Positions 16,031 to 25,355 are shown, counted from the stretch's first letter. The stretch: 64,000 bases of DNA from Mucilaginibacter paludis DSM 18603 (GCF_000166195.2 NZ_CM001403.1:1878432-1942431); one strand, 5' to 3'. Notes: generated by a model from the sequence alone, not told the origin. Numbers and translations: made by a program.

Positions 16031-16915
16031 TCAGGCGGTTACCGCTTTTGCCCAGCAGCTGGCCGCCCCCAGTAAAGGAGCAAGTTCTCCAAGCTTAGTA
16101 ACACGGATTGGAATATTAATACCCTGCTTTTTTAAATTATTAGTAAGGTGAGGTAAAAACCTGGCATATGCCTTTGATATATTTCCTCCCAAAACAATCA
16201 TTTCGGGATTTTCCCTTTCGATAAAGGCCTTTAGAAAAACCGACACATTATCACCAAACTTTCTGAAAACGGCCCTCGCCACGGCCGAAGTTGCGGCAAT
16301 ACCGTCGAGCGCCTTTACATCAATCACATTGATATCGGTTTTTTCAAAATAGTATTTCAAAAACCACCTGGTTGATATGTAATCTTCGGCAATACCATCA
16401 AACAGGGGCGAGTTCCACAAGCCTGCATCCGCAACTACGCCATCCTGGCAAGTAGCGGTACCCAGGCCTGTACCAAAAGTTAACCCAATTACATTACGCT
16501 GATTAACGGCGACACCGGCAAATATCTCTCCTTGTAAAAAACTGGCAGCATCGTTCATAAACAAAATATTTTCTTCGGGAATGTTCAACTTCTGCGCCAG
16601 TAATTTTTTAATGTTTAACCCATAAAGCGAGTCGTACTTTTTGTTCCCCCCTATGTAGGATATGCCAGCCTCATAGTCAAAAGGGCCCGGCACGGCAATA
16701 CCGATTTTTTTTTCTGAAACATTCACGGTGTTAAAAACCTTATTAATGATCACCGTCCAGGAGTCGAGAATTTCTTCCGCGGTACCAAATGAATTAACGA
16801 GCGTTCTAAAATAGGTCTGTTTTAAAACCTGTTGGGTGTTCATATCTACCAAACCGGCTGTAATATGCGATCCGCCAATGTCTATTCCTAAAACCAATTC
16901 TTGTAACTCATTCAT
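16031..16915 (-). CDS. ROK-family sugar kinase
   Basis: A 294-residue actin-like ATPase-fold protein. The phosphate-1 motif GIDIGGSHITAG is at 10-21, the catalytic region MNDAASFLQGE follows, and LTFGTGLGTA is the phosphate-2 motif. It is probably a glucokinase or related hexose kinase in the cytoplasm. The usual ROK zinc cluster (CGCGxxGCxE) is not present: after GTGLGTA the sequence runs to GLWNSPLFDGIAEDYIS. This variant occurs in Bacteroidota, but sugar specificity cannot be read from it. The gene is coupled by a 13-bp gap to the ThuA gene. Confidence 0.85.
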   Translation of the reverse strand: MNELQELVLGIDIGGSHITAGLVDMNTQQVLKQTYFRTLVNSFGTAEEILDSWTVIINKVFNTVNVSEKKIGIAVPGPFDYEAGISYIGGNKKYDSLYGLNIKKLLAQKLNIPEENILFMNDAASFLQGEIFAGVAVNQRNVIGLTFGTGLGTATCQDGVVADAGLWNSPLFDGIAEDYISTRWFLKYYFEKTDINVIDVKALDGIAATSAVARAVFRKFGDNVSVFLKAFIERENPEMIVLGGNISKAYARFLPHLTNNLKKQGINIPIRVTKLGELAPLLGAASCWAKAVTA

Positions 16916-17327
16916 AAATGCTTCAATTTTTTGTAATTATAGTCTGTTTTGCGGCATCGATAAATAATCAATATCACTATTTTTCATAACCGAAGTATAC
17001 GTTGCAAACAGAAAACAGGTTATGCAGTCGGCAAATTTATATCTTTATTAGTGCTGCTCTGCACCTATTAAAGAATGAATTTACACTTTTAAATTTATAA
17101 GGCTAAGTAATTTTTTAAACAATTGATGAAACTTGTTACAAATGGAATAACTGCGCTGCAAGAATAACTAAACCTGAACGAACCCTTCAGTTAAGCAAAT
17201 TTAGCAGAGCATCTTTAAAAGCAGTTTTTTGCTATTTAAAAAACGGTGGATAACAAAATAAGGGAGCAGGATTCGTAAAATTACTTGATGATATTAAACC
17301 TCAATTACTTTTTTTGTAGCTTTAAGC
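16916..17327. other. Intergenic region between divergent ROK and TPR genes
   Basis: About 410 bp, A/T-rich, holding the promoters of both divergent genes. TACTTTTTTTG shortly before the ATG at 17328 resembles a -7 box. No other feature was seen. Confidence 0.5.
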
Positions 17328-18365
17328 ATGAAAAACCTGCGTCAAATCCTGTTTGTTATAACTGTACTTTGTTGTTTTCATTTTCAAGTTATCGCCCAAA
17401 ACAACAATACCGCCAACGACTTAATTAAGCAGGGAGTAGATTTGCATAACCAGGGGAAATATGCCGACGCTATTGCTCAATTTAACGAGGTGTTAAAAAC
17501 GGAACCTCAAAACGGATATGCCAATTACGAAATGGCTTTCTCGCTTTACGCATTAAAAAAAACAAAAGATGCCATTCCGCATTTAGAAAAAGCGGTTCAA
17601 TCTAACAATGCATCGTTAAACGTTGCGGCCTATTGCCTTTTGGCCAATATTTACGACGAAGATAACCAACATCAAAAAGCTATTGACACCTACAAAACAG
17701 GCATTAAAATTAACCCAGACTACCCTCAGATTTATTTCAATTTAGGAATTGCCTACTTCAGGAACCAACAGTATGCCGAAGCGGAAAGCAGCGCTATAGA
17801 GGCTATTAAGCACAACCCTAAAAATGCCAGCAGCCAGCGCCTGTATGCCCTGGTTACTTTTCACCAAAATAAAAGAGCAAATGCATTGTTGGGCTTTTGC
17901 AGCTTTTTATTGTTAGAGCCTACCGGTCCGCGCGCGGCAGAGGCCTACGGTAATATTCAGCATATTATACAAGGGGGAGTATTGAAAGATAATAATGGCA
18001 AAACAACCATCGCGCTTTCGCCTAAAGATGATAAAGAAACAAGTACCCTTAATTTAGGAATCTCGATGGTGACGCTGTCCGGTCAATCAAAAAAGTTAAC
18101 AGGCCTGGATTTGATGGAATATGAGTTAAAAAGTATGTTCAGTTTATCCGGCGAGTTATCTCAAAAGAAAACCAGCAAAAACTTTTTCGATCTGTTTTTT
18201 GCCGACTACTTTTATAAACTGGCACAAAGCCCATATATGCCAGCCCTAACCCATACTGTTGTATTAACCGATACCAAAATTGACAATGCCAAATGGGCCA
18301 GGGAAAACGCACAACAGATCAGCGGATTGGCCGAGTGGATCCAAAAAACAGAACGGAGTTTTTAA
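17328..18365 (+). CDS. Secreted TPR-repeat protein
   Basis: A 345-residue protein with a signal peptide (residues 1-23, ending QVIAQ) and about four tetratricopeptide repeats between residues 30 and 170, for example GKYADAIAQFNEVLKTEPQN and NPDYPQIYFNLGIAYFRNQ. The C-terminal half has no motif I recognise. TPRs mediate protein-protein contacts, so it is probably a periplasmic scaffold. It has no operon partner. A hairpin lies directly after the stop. Confidence 0.85.
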   Translation: MKNLRQILFVITVLCCFHFQVIAQNNNTANDLIKQGVDLHNQGKYADAIAQFNEVLKTEPQNGYANYEMAFSLYALKKTKDAIPHLEKAVQSNNASLNVAAYCLLANIYDEDNQHQKAIDTYKTGIKINPDYPQIYFNLGIAYFRNQQYAEAESSAIEAIKHNPKNASSQRLYALVTFHQNKRANALLGFCSFLLLEPTGPRAAEAYGNIQHIIQGGVLKDNNGKTTIALSPKDDKETSTLNLGISMVTLSGQSKKLTGLDLMEYELKSMFSLSGELSQKKTSKNFFDLFFADYFYKLAQSPYMPALTHTVVLTDTKIDNAKWARENAQQISGLAEWIQKTERSF

Positions 18366-18366
18366 G

Positions 18367-18391
18367 CTATTTTAAGCTTTGCTTAAAATAG
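18367..18391. terminator. Hairpin between convergent genes
   Basis: CTATTTTAAGC pairs perfectly with GCTTAAAATAG around a 3-nt loop. It sits between the TPR gene stop and the end of the convergent phosphatase gene. There is no long T run, so bidirectional terminator function is likely but not certain. Confidence 0.5.
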
Positions 18392-18400
18392 TAATTGTGC

Positions 18401-19144
18401 CTAACTATTACCGAATACCTGCTCATTTTTAAACGGATATTTCCCTAACAACTCATAGGCCTTACCACTCCCAATAAAATGTTGCAGAGTTTCCAAATGT
18501 CGTTTATTATGAAAGTCCGTTCCTAAAAAAGTAATCATATTCTCTTTTAAAAGCTTCATACCGGCAATTTTTATTTCCTTACCATAATACCCTGCTACTG
18601 ATAATAAATTCAATTGCAATAAACAACCCATTTCAGCAAATCTTCTGTATCTTTCAAAATTGCTATGGTAGTATATATACCGTTCGGGATGAGCAAGAAT
18701 AGGGATATACCCTTTCATAACCAGATCAAATATATATTTTTCTATATTGTGGCTTTCGGTAAGATACGACATCTCAATAAGGATATGCTTACCTGGCAAA
18801 CACAAAAAGTCTTCGTTTTTTAATAAAATATCGAAGTCTGGATCTATCATATATTCGGCTGCGGCCTCAACCTGCACGTCGATATTCTTTATCGCCAAAG
18901 CATCTTTTAAATTCTTTAGTGCCGGAAGAATAGTACCCTGGCTATTGGGATGAATTTCTTTAAAAATATGCGGAGTACAAATGAATTTTTTGTAGCCCAA
19001 GGCATGCAGGGCAACTATATGCTCAACCGATGTTTCAACATCCGGAGAGCCATCATCAACTCCGGGAATTAAATGAGAATGAATATCAACGCCAATCCAG
19101 GCAATATCATTAACTACCGGCTTTTTTTTAAATATATTAAACAT
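18401..19144 (-). CDS. PHP-fold tyrosine phosphatase, YwqE/CpsB-like
   Basis: A 247-residue PHP-domain protein. VDIHSHLIPGVDDGS (HSH at 22-24) is the first metal motif, CTPHIFKEIHPN the second, LAHPERY the third and GTDFHNKRH the last. This is the pattern of the CpsB/CapC/YwqE group, which removes phosphate from tyrosine kinases that control capsule or exopolysaccharide export. No matching tyrosine kinase gene is in the window, so the role in polysaccharide control is inferred from the family. Confidence 0.88.
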   Translation of the reverse strand: MFNIFKKKPVVNDIAWIGVDIHSHLIPGVDDGSPDVETSVEHIVALHALGYKKFICTPHIFKEIHPNSQGTILPALKNLKDALAIKNIDVQVEAAAEYMIDPDFDILLKNEDFLCLPGKHILIEMSYLTESHNIEKYIFDLVMKGYIPILAHPERYIYYHSNFERYRRFAEMGCLLQLNLLSVAGYYGKEIKIAGMKLLKENMITFLGTDFHNKRHLETLQHFIGSGKAYELLGKYPFKNEQVFGNS

Positions 19145-19635
19145 TTATAAATCAGGTATAAAAGTCATCACTAATTACAAACAAATTAAGGCAAGTTAAC
19201 CACATGCCAGTAAATTATGGTTGCCATTACAAAAATAGCATTGCAATACTAAGAAGATTTATGCTGTAAAGTTTTATAGTATTTAACAAAGAGTTACTTA
19301 CCCCATGTAAATTATATGCTTCGGTTGGTTTTTTTACAATGACAAGAGCTTATTAGGTGTTAGAGGCAGCGATCTTCTTCCTGTGTTTGCCGTAGGAACT
19401 ACAATCACGCCTATGACATTTCCGCAGAGCATCTACCCCATTATAATTAGCAACATTTTTGCTTTACCATTTACCCAATTAAGTATTAAGAAATAAATTT
19501 TTACTATACGAGTACTGGATTTTTGGCATTTGGAATGATATTTTTGCAAGCAACTTTAAACTTTGCAGATTTTTAGCTTACATTTACCCTGATGCATACT
19601 AATCAACCATCAAAATAAACACCCAAGTCTGCATT
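19145..19635. other. Intergenic region between divergent genes
   Basis: About 490 bp between the YwqE-like gene (minus) and the GAF-PAS gene (plus). It is A/T-rich. I see no conserved hairpin, repeat or open frame here; it presumably holds both promoters. Confidence 0.45.
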
Positions 19636-20721
19636 ATGCCAAATGGAGAGCTCGACCGGTTACAAGCCGTTCACCGATTTTTGAACCTGGAAATTGACAA
19701 GGATAAAAATCTACAGGAAATAGTGGAATTAGCATCAGAGCTTTGCGAAACCCCTATAGCGCTCATAACCCTGATAGACAAAGGTGTACCTTACTTTAAG
19801 TTTAAAACCGAAGCTGTGATAAAGCAGGAGATGGAAATAGACACCTTCTGCATGCACCTTGATAAACACGACCAATTAGTCATCGTCTCCGACGTGCTGT
19901 TTGATCATCGATTTGCGAATAATGCCTATGTTACAGGTAAACCCTATATCCGTTTTTACGCCGGCATCCCCTTAACCACACACGACGGGCATAAGCTGGG
20001 CAGCCTGTGTGTTATGGATACTCTTCCAAAGCGTTTAAGCGAGGCTCAAAAACACCTGCTTAAAATATTAAGTAAACGCATAGTGCAAATTATGGAGTTC
20101 GAGTTTAGCTTATACATTTTGAAAAAGCAATACATACAAGCCAGGGATGCCGAAGTTAAATTACGTTCTTTTTTTGAAAGCGGTGGTTCATGCCACTTGC
20201 TGATAGGAAAAGACCTGGGAGTGATTACTTTTAATAAAAACATGTCCGACTTTATTGAGCGGATCTACCAGATTAAGTTACATACCGGGATAAAAGTAAA
20301 CCAGGTATTATCGGGAATGGGGCTTAACCATTTTGTTGATGAATGCAAAATGGCCCTCGAGGGCACTCCCATTAGCTACGAAAGGGAAATAGCCTATCCA
20401 AACGAAACGATATGGTGGCACATCACTTTTGATCCGGGATATAACGAGGACAACGAAATTATTGGGATATCATTTAACGCCTACGACATTACTGAGCGAA
20501 AATTGCATGAGCAACAAATTATCAGCCAGAATGATTCGCTGAAAAAAATCGCACATATCCAATCGCACGAACTGCGAAGGCCGGTTGCCTCGATCTTAGG
20601 ATTTATGGAACTATTTAAACTGAATGACTACCAGGCCAGCTGCGAAGAATTAAAGATGATGGAAATTTCGACCAAGGAACTCGACCAAACCATCAGAAAT
20701 ATTGTAAATTTTACCGATTAA
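19636..20721 (+). CDS. GAF-PAS-HisKA sensor protein without an ATPase domain
   Basis: A 361-residue cytoplasmic protein. Residues about 20-165 form a GAF domain (IALITLIDKGVPYFK, FYAGIPLTTHDGHKLGSLCV), 175-290 a PAS domain ending DITERKLHEQQ, and 300-361 a dimerisation/phosphoacceptor helix pair with H-box SHELRRPVASILGF (His311). The protein then stops at NFTD, where a kinase would normally continue into the HATPase_c domain. Reading the next 90 bases in other frames shows no ATPase motifs. It may be phosphorylated by another kinase, act as a scaffold, or be a shortened gene. Confidence 0.85.
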   Translation: MPNGELDRLQAVHRFLNLEIDKDKNLQEIVELASELCETPIALITLIDKGVPYFKFKTEAVIKQEMEIDTFCMHLDKHDQLVIVSDVLFDHRFANNAYVTGKPYIRFYAGIPLTTHDGHKLGSLCVMDTLPKRLSEAQKHLLKILSKRIVQIMEFEFSLYILKKQYIQARDAEVKLRSFFESGGSCHLLIGKDLGVITFNKNMSDFIERIYQIKLHTGIKVNQVLSGMGLNHFVDECKMALEGTPISYEREIAYPNETIWWHITFDPGYNEDNEIIGISFNAYDITERKLHEQQIISQNDSLKKIAHIQSHELRRPVASILGFMELFKLNDYQASCEELKMMEISTKELDQTIRNIVNFTD

Positions 20722-20770
20722 ATCATCTCAACCACTATTCCTATTGCACGGTTAGCTACTGGAATCTACA

Positions 20771-20816
20771 ATTGATGGCCGGAGTAACCATAAGCAACTC
20801 CAGCCATCAATTTTAT
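20771..20816. terminator. Bidirectional terminator between convergent genes
   Basis: ATTGATGGC and GCCATCAAT, with inner GGAGT/ACTCC, form an almost complete stem, flanked by a T run on the plus strand. It serves both the GAF-PAS gene and the GH130 gene, whose stop follows at once. Confidence 0.7.
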
Positions 20817-22279
20817 TACGATTCAGTTTTTAGCTTGGCCAACAAATCCTTCAGATCAATCAGCGCGAACGACGACGAATAATCCGAAAGGCCGTAAGGA
20901 ACTACCAGTTTTCCGTTATGGATAATGGAACCGCAGGAGTATAAAACATTAGGTACGTAACCTTCGCGCTCATCTTTGTTCGGTATTAAAAGCGGCTCGT
21001 TCAACCGTCCGATAATTACCGATGGGTCATCCAGTTTCAATAAGCTTACTCCTAAAACATAACGCCGCATAGCACCCACGCCATGTGTAATAACCAGCCA
21101 TCCATCTTCAGTTTCAATGGGCGAGCCACAATTGCCAATCTGCACAAACTCCCACGAAAACTTAGGCTCCTGCAAGCGGATGGGCTTCTCCCAAACGTTA
21201 ATTTTATCCGAATACATAATGTAATTATTCCAGCCGTCAATCCGCGACATCATTACATATTTACCGTTTATTTTGCGCGGAAACAATGCGAGATTTTTAT
21301 TCTGAGCACCTGCACCATAAAGGGGACGTACCTTAAAATCAATAAAATCAGTGGTCTCCAACAGCTTGGGCATAATTAACGAGCCATCATAAGCGGTATA
21401 GGTAGCAAAGTAAGTATAAGAACCATCGTCTTGTAAAAATCTAACAAAACGCGCATCCTCAATTCCCTTACGTTCAAACTCGGATATCGGGAAGATCACC
21501 CTGTCGGATATATCGGTATCCAGCGAGAAAACAATTTCGTAATAAGAGTCGGCCAGCCAAAGCATTTTGTCAAATTCCAGCTTCTTTAAATCGTCCATCT
21601 CCAGTTTCTGCGAATCGAGAATGATTCGGCGCAAGCTCGAGTATTCAAACCGGTCTTCAAGCTTTTCCTCAATCTCATTCAATACCGATACATTGATCTG
21701 GGTGATGGCTGCCTTTTCAAAAAACAGTTGCTTGTTATAAACCGCATTACGGATAATCTCGGCCTCGTCAATATAATTTCCAGCACCTATTACTTCAATA
21801 TTGTTGTCTTTATCTATCAACGCTCTACGGAAAGCGATAGAAGAAATGTGCCCCTCGCCTACTGCCCTGAAACTGATGATCATTCTTTTTTCGCCCTCTT
21901 CGAGCTCGCTCTGATCCGGATCCTCAATCATCGACGGATTAAAAAATGCGGCTGACTCGATAGAATATTCGTGTGTAAAATATGAACCAATCAGCAACTT
22001 CCGGTAGTTTGAAACGCCATCCTGATCGATCTTTAACTGGTCAAATATGTCCTTAAGCTTATTACAATGCCTTTGTAAAACCTTGGTGATATTCCTGTGG
22101 CGCTTGGAGTATTCCTGTAATATGGGCGAAATGATGTCGAACACCTGGCTTTCGCTTAGTTCCATCACCTTCTGTATTACCTCTTTGGCTCTTACCTCGC
22201 CGTTATAAAAAAAACGGGCTATTACTCTTTTAGGGTCGGGATTTACTTTTACAGAAGTACGTTCAATGGCTAATCTCAT
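20816..22279 (-). CDS. Glycoside hydrolase family 130 protein (mannoside phosphorylase-like)
   Basis: A 487-residue protein with an N-terminal extension of about 110 mostly helical residues followed by a five-bladed propeller of the GH130 type. Recognisable segments are FFNPSMIEDPDQS, GEGHISSIAFR, MMSRIDGWNNYIMYSD, the ETEDGWLVITHGVG catalytic-region stretch and the end YSCGSIIHNGKLVVPYGLSD. GH130 enzymes phosphorolyse or hydrolyse beta-mannosides. The linkage acted on cannot be told from sequence, and it has no signal peptide. It has no glycan transporter next to it; the mannose-related PUL is 8 kb away. Confidence 0.85.
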   Translation of the reverse strand: MRLAIERTSVKVNPDPKRVIARFFYNGEVRAKEVIQKVMELSESQVFDIISPILQEYSKRHRNITKVLQRHCNKLKDIFDQLKIDQDGVSNYRKLLIGSYFTHEYSIESAAFFNPSMIEDPDQSELEEGEKRMIISFRAVGEGHISSIAFRRALIDKDNNIEVIGAGNYIDEAEIIRNAVYNKQLFFEKAAITQINVSVLNEIEEKLEDRFEYSSLRRIILDSQKLEMDDLKKLEFDKMLWLADSYYEIVFSLDTDISDRVIFPISEFERKGIEDARFVRFLQDDGSYTYFATYTAYDGSLIMPKLLETTDFIDFKVRPLYGAGAQNKNLALFPRKINGKYVMMSRIDGWNNYIMYSDKINVWEKPIRLQEPKFSWEFVQIGNCGSPIETEDGWLVITHGVGAMRRYVLGVSLLKLDDPSVIIGRLNEPLLIPNKDEREGYVPNVLYSCGSIIHNGKLVVPYGLSDYSSSFALIDLKDLLAKLKTES

Positions 22280-22370
22280 AGAGTTTATTATAATTCAATG
22301 TTGTAACAAAAGTTATTTGGATTTGATTGCAGAAATTTCAGTTTTACTAAACGCCGCTTGCAGCTCAAGG

Positions 22371-23291
22371 CTAAGCAATTTTATTGCGCTTAATTAAATA
22401 GGATCGCAGTACCTGATCAAAACCCTCGTGGATATTGGCGTCAATAAGGTCGATGTGATATTGAGCGCATTTTAGTTTCAACTCCGTGCGCCAAGTATTT
22501 AAAGAATTGAGATAACCGACCCTAATTTCGTTAGGATGCACCCTGAGTTCCTCGCCGGTTTCAAGGTCTATAAAATGATGGGGCTGATTTGTAAAATCAA
22601 AAGCCAGTTCCTTTTGATGATCGGCCACGTTAAATATAATGATCTCGTGCTTGTTATGCTTTAAATGCAGCAGGGCCGAAAACAAAGCGTCCGATTTTTT
22701 TGCGTCCATACCGTTTTCAAGCATATCGCTAAACAGGATCACCATTGATCGCTGATGCACATCCTCAGCAATATGGTGCAATACCGCAGCAATATCAGTT
22801 TGATTATTGTGCCGGGGATGGTTATACATCTTCTCCAGCTCGGCAAACAAATAAAACAAATGGTTGGATGTTGATCTTGCCCTGCTCAGCCAATCCACCT
22901 TGTCAGAAAAAAAGCAGAGGCCGAATGCATCACGCTGCTTTTTAAAAAGATACATCAGGGAAGCGATGGCATATACCGAAAACTGCATTTTACTGATTCC
23001 CTTATCGGGATAATTCATGGATGACGAGGTATCGAGCAGCAAAAAGCTACGCAGGTTGGTTTCTTCCTCAAACTGCTTTACATACAACCTGTCGGTACGG
23101 GCCATTAGTTTCCAGTCAATATTTTTGACTGATTCGCCATTATTGTATAAACGATGCTCTGCAAACTCCACTGAAAAACCGTGGAAAGGACTTTGGTGCA
23201 AGCCGGTAATAAAACCTTCTACCACCTGCCGGGCCAATAACTCCAGGTTAGCTAAATGTTGTACCTCGCGGTTGGTGCTTAGTTGCGGCAT
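22371..23291 (-). CDS. DUF58/vWA-domain protein
   Basis: A 306-residue protein of the DUF58 family with a von Willebrand A-like fold. The DUF58 hallmark is the N-terminal FAEHRLYNNGESVKNIDWKL, and the MIDAS-like motif is LLDTSSSMNYPD. In many Bacteroidota such genes sit beside a MoxR ATPase and BatA/B proteins; none is present here, so it is an orphan. Its role (aerotolerance, cofactor insertion or chaperone-like work) remains unclear. Confidence 0.85.
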   Translation of the reverse strand: MPQLSTNREVQHLANLELLARQVVEGFITGLHQSPFHGFSVEFAEHRLYNNGESVKNIDWKLMARTDRLYVKQFEEETNLRSFLLLDTSSSMNYPDKGISKMQFSVYAIASLMYLFKKQRDAFGLCFFSDKVDWLSRARSTSNHLFYLFAELEKMYNHPRHNNQTDIAAVLHHIAEDVHQRSMVILFSDMLENGMDAKKSDALFSALLHLKHNKHEIIIFNVADHQKELAFDFTNQPHHFIDLETGEELRVHPNEIRVGYLNSLNTWRTELKLKCAQYHIDLIDANIHEGFDQVLRSYLIKRNKIA

Positions 23292-23368
23292 GGTTAAAAT
23301 CCCTTTTATAACATCACTAAATTAGCAATATATTAGTTAAGGTGGGGCTAATTACAATATTAAACAAG

Positions 23369-23605
23369 GCAAACGCATTAAACATGTAAGAGGAGGCACC
23401 TACGGAGCCAAAACAGGACAAGACACACAATCTTTCCTATAAACAGGCTACTCCCACTGGAGTAAAAAAACCGGTAAAGAGCTCCGGTAGGAGCTTCCTG
23501 TTTATAGCGAACAAAAAGAAGAAGTTTTGGCTCCGTAGGTGCCCCCTTGTCAGCAGGTCTCCATTTTCGCCAATAAAATCAAATGAGCTTTTTTATTGCG
23601 TTATT
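23369..23605. mobile_element. MITE-like element, copy 2 (~237 bp)
   Basis: Similar along its length to 6852-7086, with the same order of blocks: GGCACCTACGGAGCCAAA, CCTATAAACAGG, GAGCTCCGGTAGGAGCT, CCTGTTTATAG and TTTTGGCTCCGTAGGTGCC. Ends GCAAACGCATTAAA and TTTTATTGCGTTA are imperfect inverted repeats. The central spacer differs from copy 1. No coding capacity. It lies between the DUF58 gene and trxA. Confidence 0.75.
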
Positions 23606-23668
23606 AGCCCTGCAATATTTGCCAATGAAATAAAACCGGATACTAAGATGCGAACGCTTTGATAACAA

Positions 23669-23700
23669 AAAAGCGTCCCGGTAATTAACCGGAACGCCTT
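23669..23700 (-). terminator. Terminator after trxA
   Basis: Read on the minus strand, GCGTTCCGGT pairs with ACCGGGACGC around TTAATT, with a following T run. It lies about 35 bp past the trxA stop. Confidence 0.8.
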
Positions 23701-23734
23701 AAATATATTTATTACGCTTTTGCGCTGATGGCGC

Positions 23735-24055
23735 TTATGCTAATTGTTTCTTCAATTTGTCTGCTAAAACAGATTTTGGAACAGCGCCAATTTGTTTATC
23801 AACAATTTCGCCATTTTTAAAGTATAATAATGCGGGGATATTACGGATACCAAACTTCATAGATATACCTGGATTGTTATCCACGTTCACTTTACCTACA
23901 ACTGCCTGTCCATCATACTCCTTAGCAATTTCTTCTACTACCGGACCAACCATTCTACAAGGGCCACACCATTCAGCCCAAAAGTCAACAAGTACTGGTT
24001 TATCTGATTTTAACACTAACTCTTCAAAGTTTGCATCGGTGATTTCTAAAGCCAT
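23735..24055 (-). CDS. trxA: Thioredoxin
   Basis: A 106-residue classical cytoplasmic thioredoxin. The active site is WAEWCGPCRM, with Cys30 and Cys33. The cis-proline is Pro74 in RNIPALLYF. Length, lack of a signal and the full thioredoxin fold fit TrxA, the general protein disulfide reductase fed by thioredoxin reductase. A well-formed Bacteroidota promoter lies upstream and a terminator follows, so it is a single-gene unit. Confidence 0.96.
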   Translation of the reverse strand: MALEITDANFEELVLKSDKPVLVDFWAEWCGPCRMVGPVVEEIAKEYDGQAVVGKVNVDNNPGISMKFGIRNIPALLYFKNGEIVDKQIGAVPKSVLADKLKKQLA

Positions 24056-24081
24056 GATATTTTTTTTAAAATTTTGTTCAA

Positions 24082-24114
24082 CAAATATATACTAATCAAA
24101 TAGCTTGCCGCAAA
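24082..24114 (-). promoter_or_regulatory. Bacteroidota-type promoter of trxA
   Basis: On the minus strand TTTG (24111-24114) is followed after 21 bp by TATATTTG (24082-24089), matching the -33 TTTG and -7 TAnnTTTG elements of the primary sigma factor in Bacteroidota. The leader would be about 20-25 nt. Confidence 0.6.
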
Positions 24115-24237
24115 TACTTTATGACAAAGTGACATTTTGTAGACCAGCAAGGTAGAATATTGATTTGGGATGATAGATAGATGAACTTTAACGGGTTACT
24201 TTTTATACAATAGGGTATAAATCCCAAATCAATTGAG

Positions 24238-24543
24238 ATGGCAATACTATGTTTATTATTACCTCTGGCATCACCAGCACTTCAAATTTATCTTTCATCA
24301 TTAAGGATAAGAAATAGAATCAATATTTCTATAGGTATAATTGCGCTGCTCGCCACAGTTTTAGGTTTTGTTTCTACTGCATTTGGCACTGCCATGATTA
24401 TGCAAATGCTAAGCAATAAAGGCATCCACTGTGGTGTTCCGGCTGGTGGCTTTTTTGTTTTAGGAATTACCCTAACAGTAGCAGCAACACCGGTAATTGC
24501 CTTAATAGGGTTACACAATTATCGCAAAACCCGAATATCATAG
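24238..24543 (+). CDS. Small membrane protein, unknown function
   Basis: A 101-residue hydrophobic protein with about three membrane helices (residues 2-18, 31-55 and 70-92) and a basic C terminus HNYRKTRIS. A single Cys in CGVPAG sits between helices 2 and 3. The frame is open in isolation with no neighbour on the same strand. I recognise no family. Confidence 0.55.
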   Translation: MAILCLLLPLASPALQIYLSSLRIRNRINISIGIIALLATVLGFVSTAFGTAMIMQMLSNKGIHCGVPAGGFFVLGITLTVAATPVIALIGLHNYRKTRIS

Positions 24544-24598
24544 TTGATAATTGAGCAGACTAAACGCCAACAGACTCTCTTTATTTGATGGCTTTTCA

Positions 24599-24631
24599 AA
24601 CTTTGACAACTTTTTAAAAGTTGTCAAAGTT
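24599..24631. terminator. 33-nt palindrome, copy at the 3' end of the 230-aa gene
   Basis: Perfect inverted repeat with core CTTTGACAACTTTT and its complement around one T, followed by AAAGGTGT. It is a likely bidirectional terminator. A near-identical copy, with the same AAAGGTGT following, lies on the other side of the gene at 25356-25388. Confidence 0.65.
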
Positions 24632-24638
24632 AAAGGTG

Positions 24639-25331
24639 TTAAGAAAGGAACACTGCATAATGATGTTTCCAATATCGATTGATAAAACCCCATTTTGTAT
24701 TCTTGAAAGTATTTATAACCTGTATCGGAAATCTTTTGACCAGCGCTTTACCTTTTCCCTTAAACTTATAAACAAAAACCCCACCCTCGTTAATCTTATA
24801 ATCCCCACACCCCCTTCCGTAAATAGTACCCAGTTTGACAATCTTATAATTTACAATCCTAAACAGATCACTGACCCAATCCAAGTCAGCACAGCCGTTT
24901 CTATGGTAGGAATAATACATGTTTGTTCCGGGCAAATTTACCGGACATGGAAAATCCGGAAAATTTTTTACAAGCTTAAATCCGTGACTTTTCTTATCAT
25001 ACAATATCAAATCGAGCCGTTCGGGAACATTAGACAAATATCTGATTAGAAGATCCTTATAGCCATCGTTATTAAAGTCAACAAATTTAAAACTTTCAAA
25101 ACCTTCGTACTTTATAAACAAGTCGGTCTCTTTTAAAGTCAAGATGTTCAAGCCTCTCGAATTGGTTATTACTATCGACAAATCATCGCTTAAAAACGCC
25201 TTATACCGTTTACCGTCAATTTTAGCTTTGGCTATATGGCTATCCAGCGTATCAGATCGTTTGCCCGCCAGTACAATCGTCACTATAAAAAAATAGGCGA
25301 GGGTAATCATCCATTTTATCACAACCTTCAT
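24639..25331 (-). CDS. Secreted protein with one FG-GAP-like calcium motif, unknown
   Basis: A 230-residue protein with an N-terminal signal or anchor (residues about 5-23). DFNNDGYKDLL (85-95) matches the FG-GAP/VCBS calcium-loop pattern, and a later CADLDWVSD segment is acidic. Otherwise it has no recognised domain. The C-terminal part is rich in Lys, Tyr and Trp. It is enclosed between two near-identical palindromes, each a probable terminator, so it looks like a self-contained cassette inserted upstream of dnaE's 3' end. Base composition is more A/T-rich than the neighbouring genes. Confidence 0.7.
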   Translation of the reverse strand: MKVVIKWMITLAYFFIVTIVLAGKRSDTLDSHIAKAKIDGKRYKAFLSDDLSIVITNSRGLNILTLKETDLFIKYEGFESFKFVDFNNDGYKDLLIRYLSNVPERLDLILYDKKSHGFKLVKNFPDFPCPVNLPGTNMYYSYHRNGCADLDWVSDLFRIVNYKIVKLGTIYGRGCGDYKINEGGVFVYKFKGKGKALVKRFPIQVINTFKNTKWGFINRYWKHHYAVFLS

Positions 25332-25355
25332 AATTAAAAATTGAACGTTCCAAAA

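Noticed and set aside
24621..25049. 142-codon plus-strand frame opposite the 230-aa secreted protein
   Set aside because: The minus-strand frame has a signal peptide and a calcium-loop motif; the plus-strand frame has neither and begins in the palindrome.
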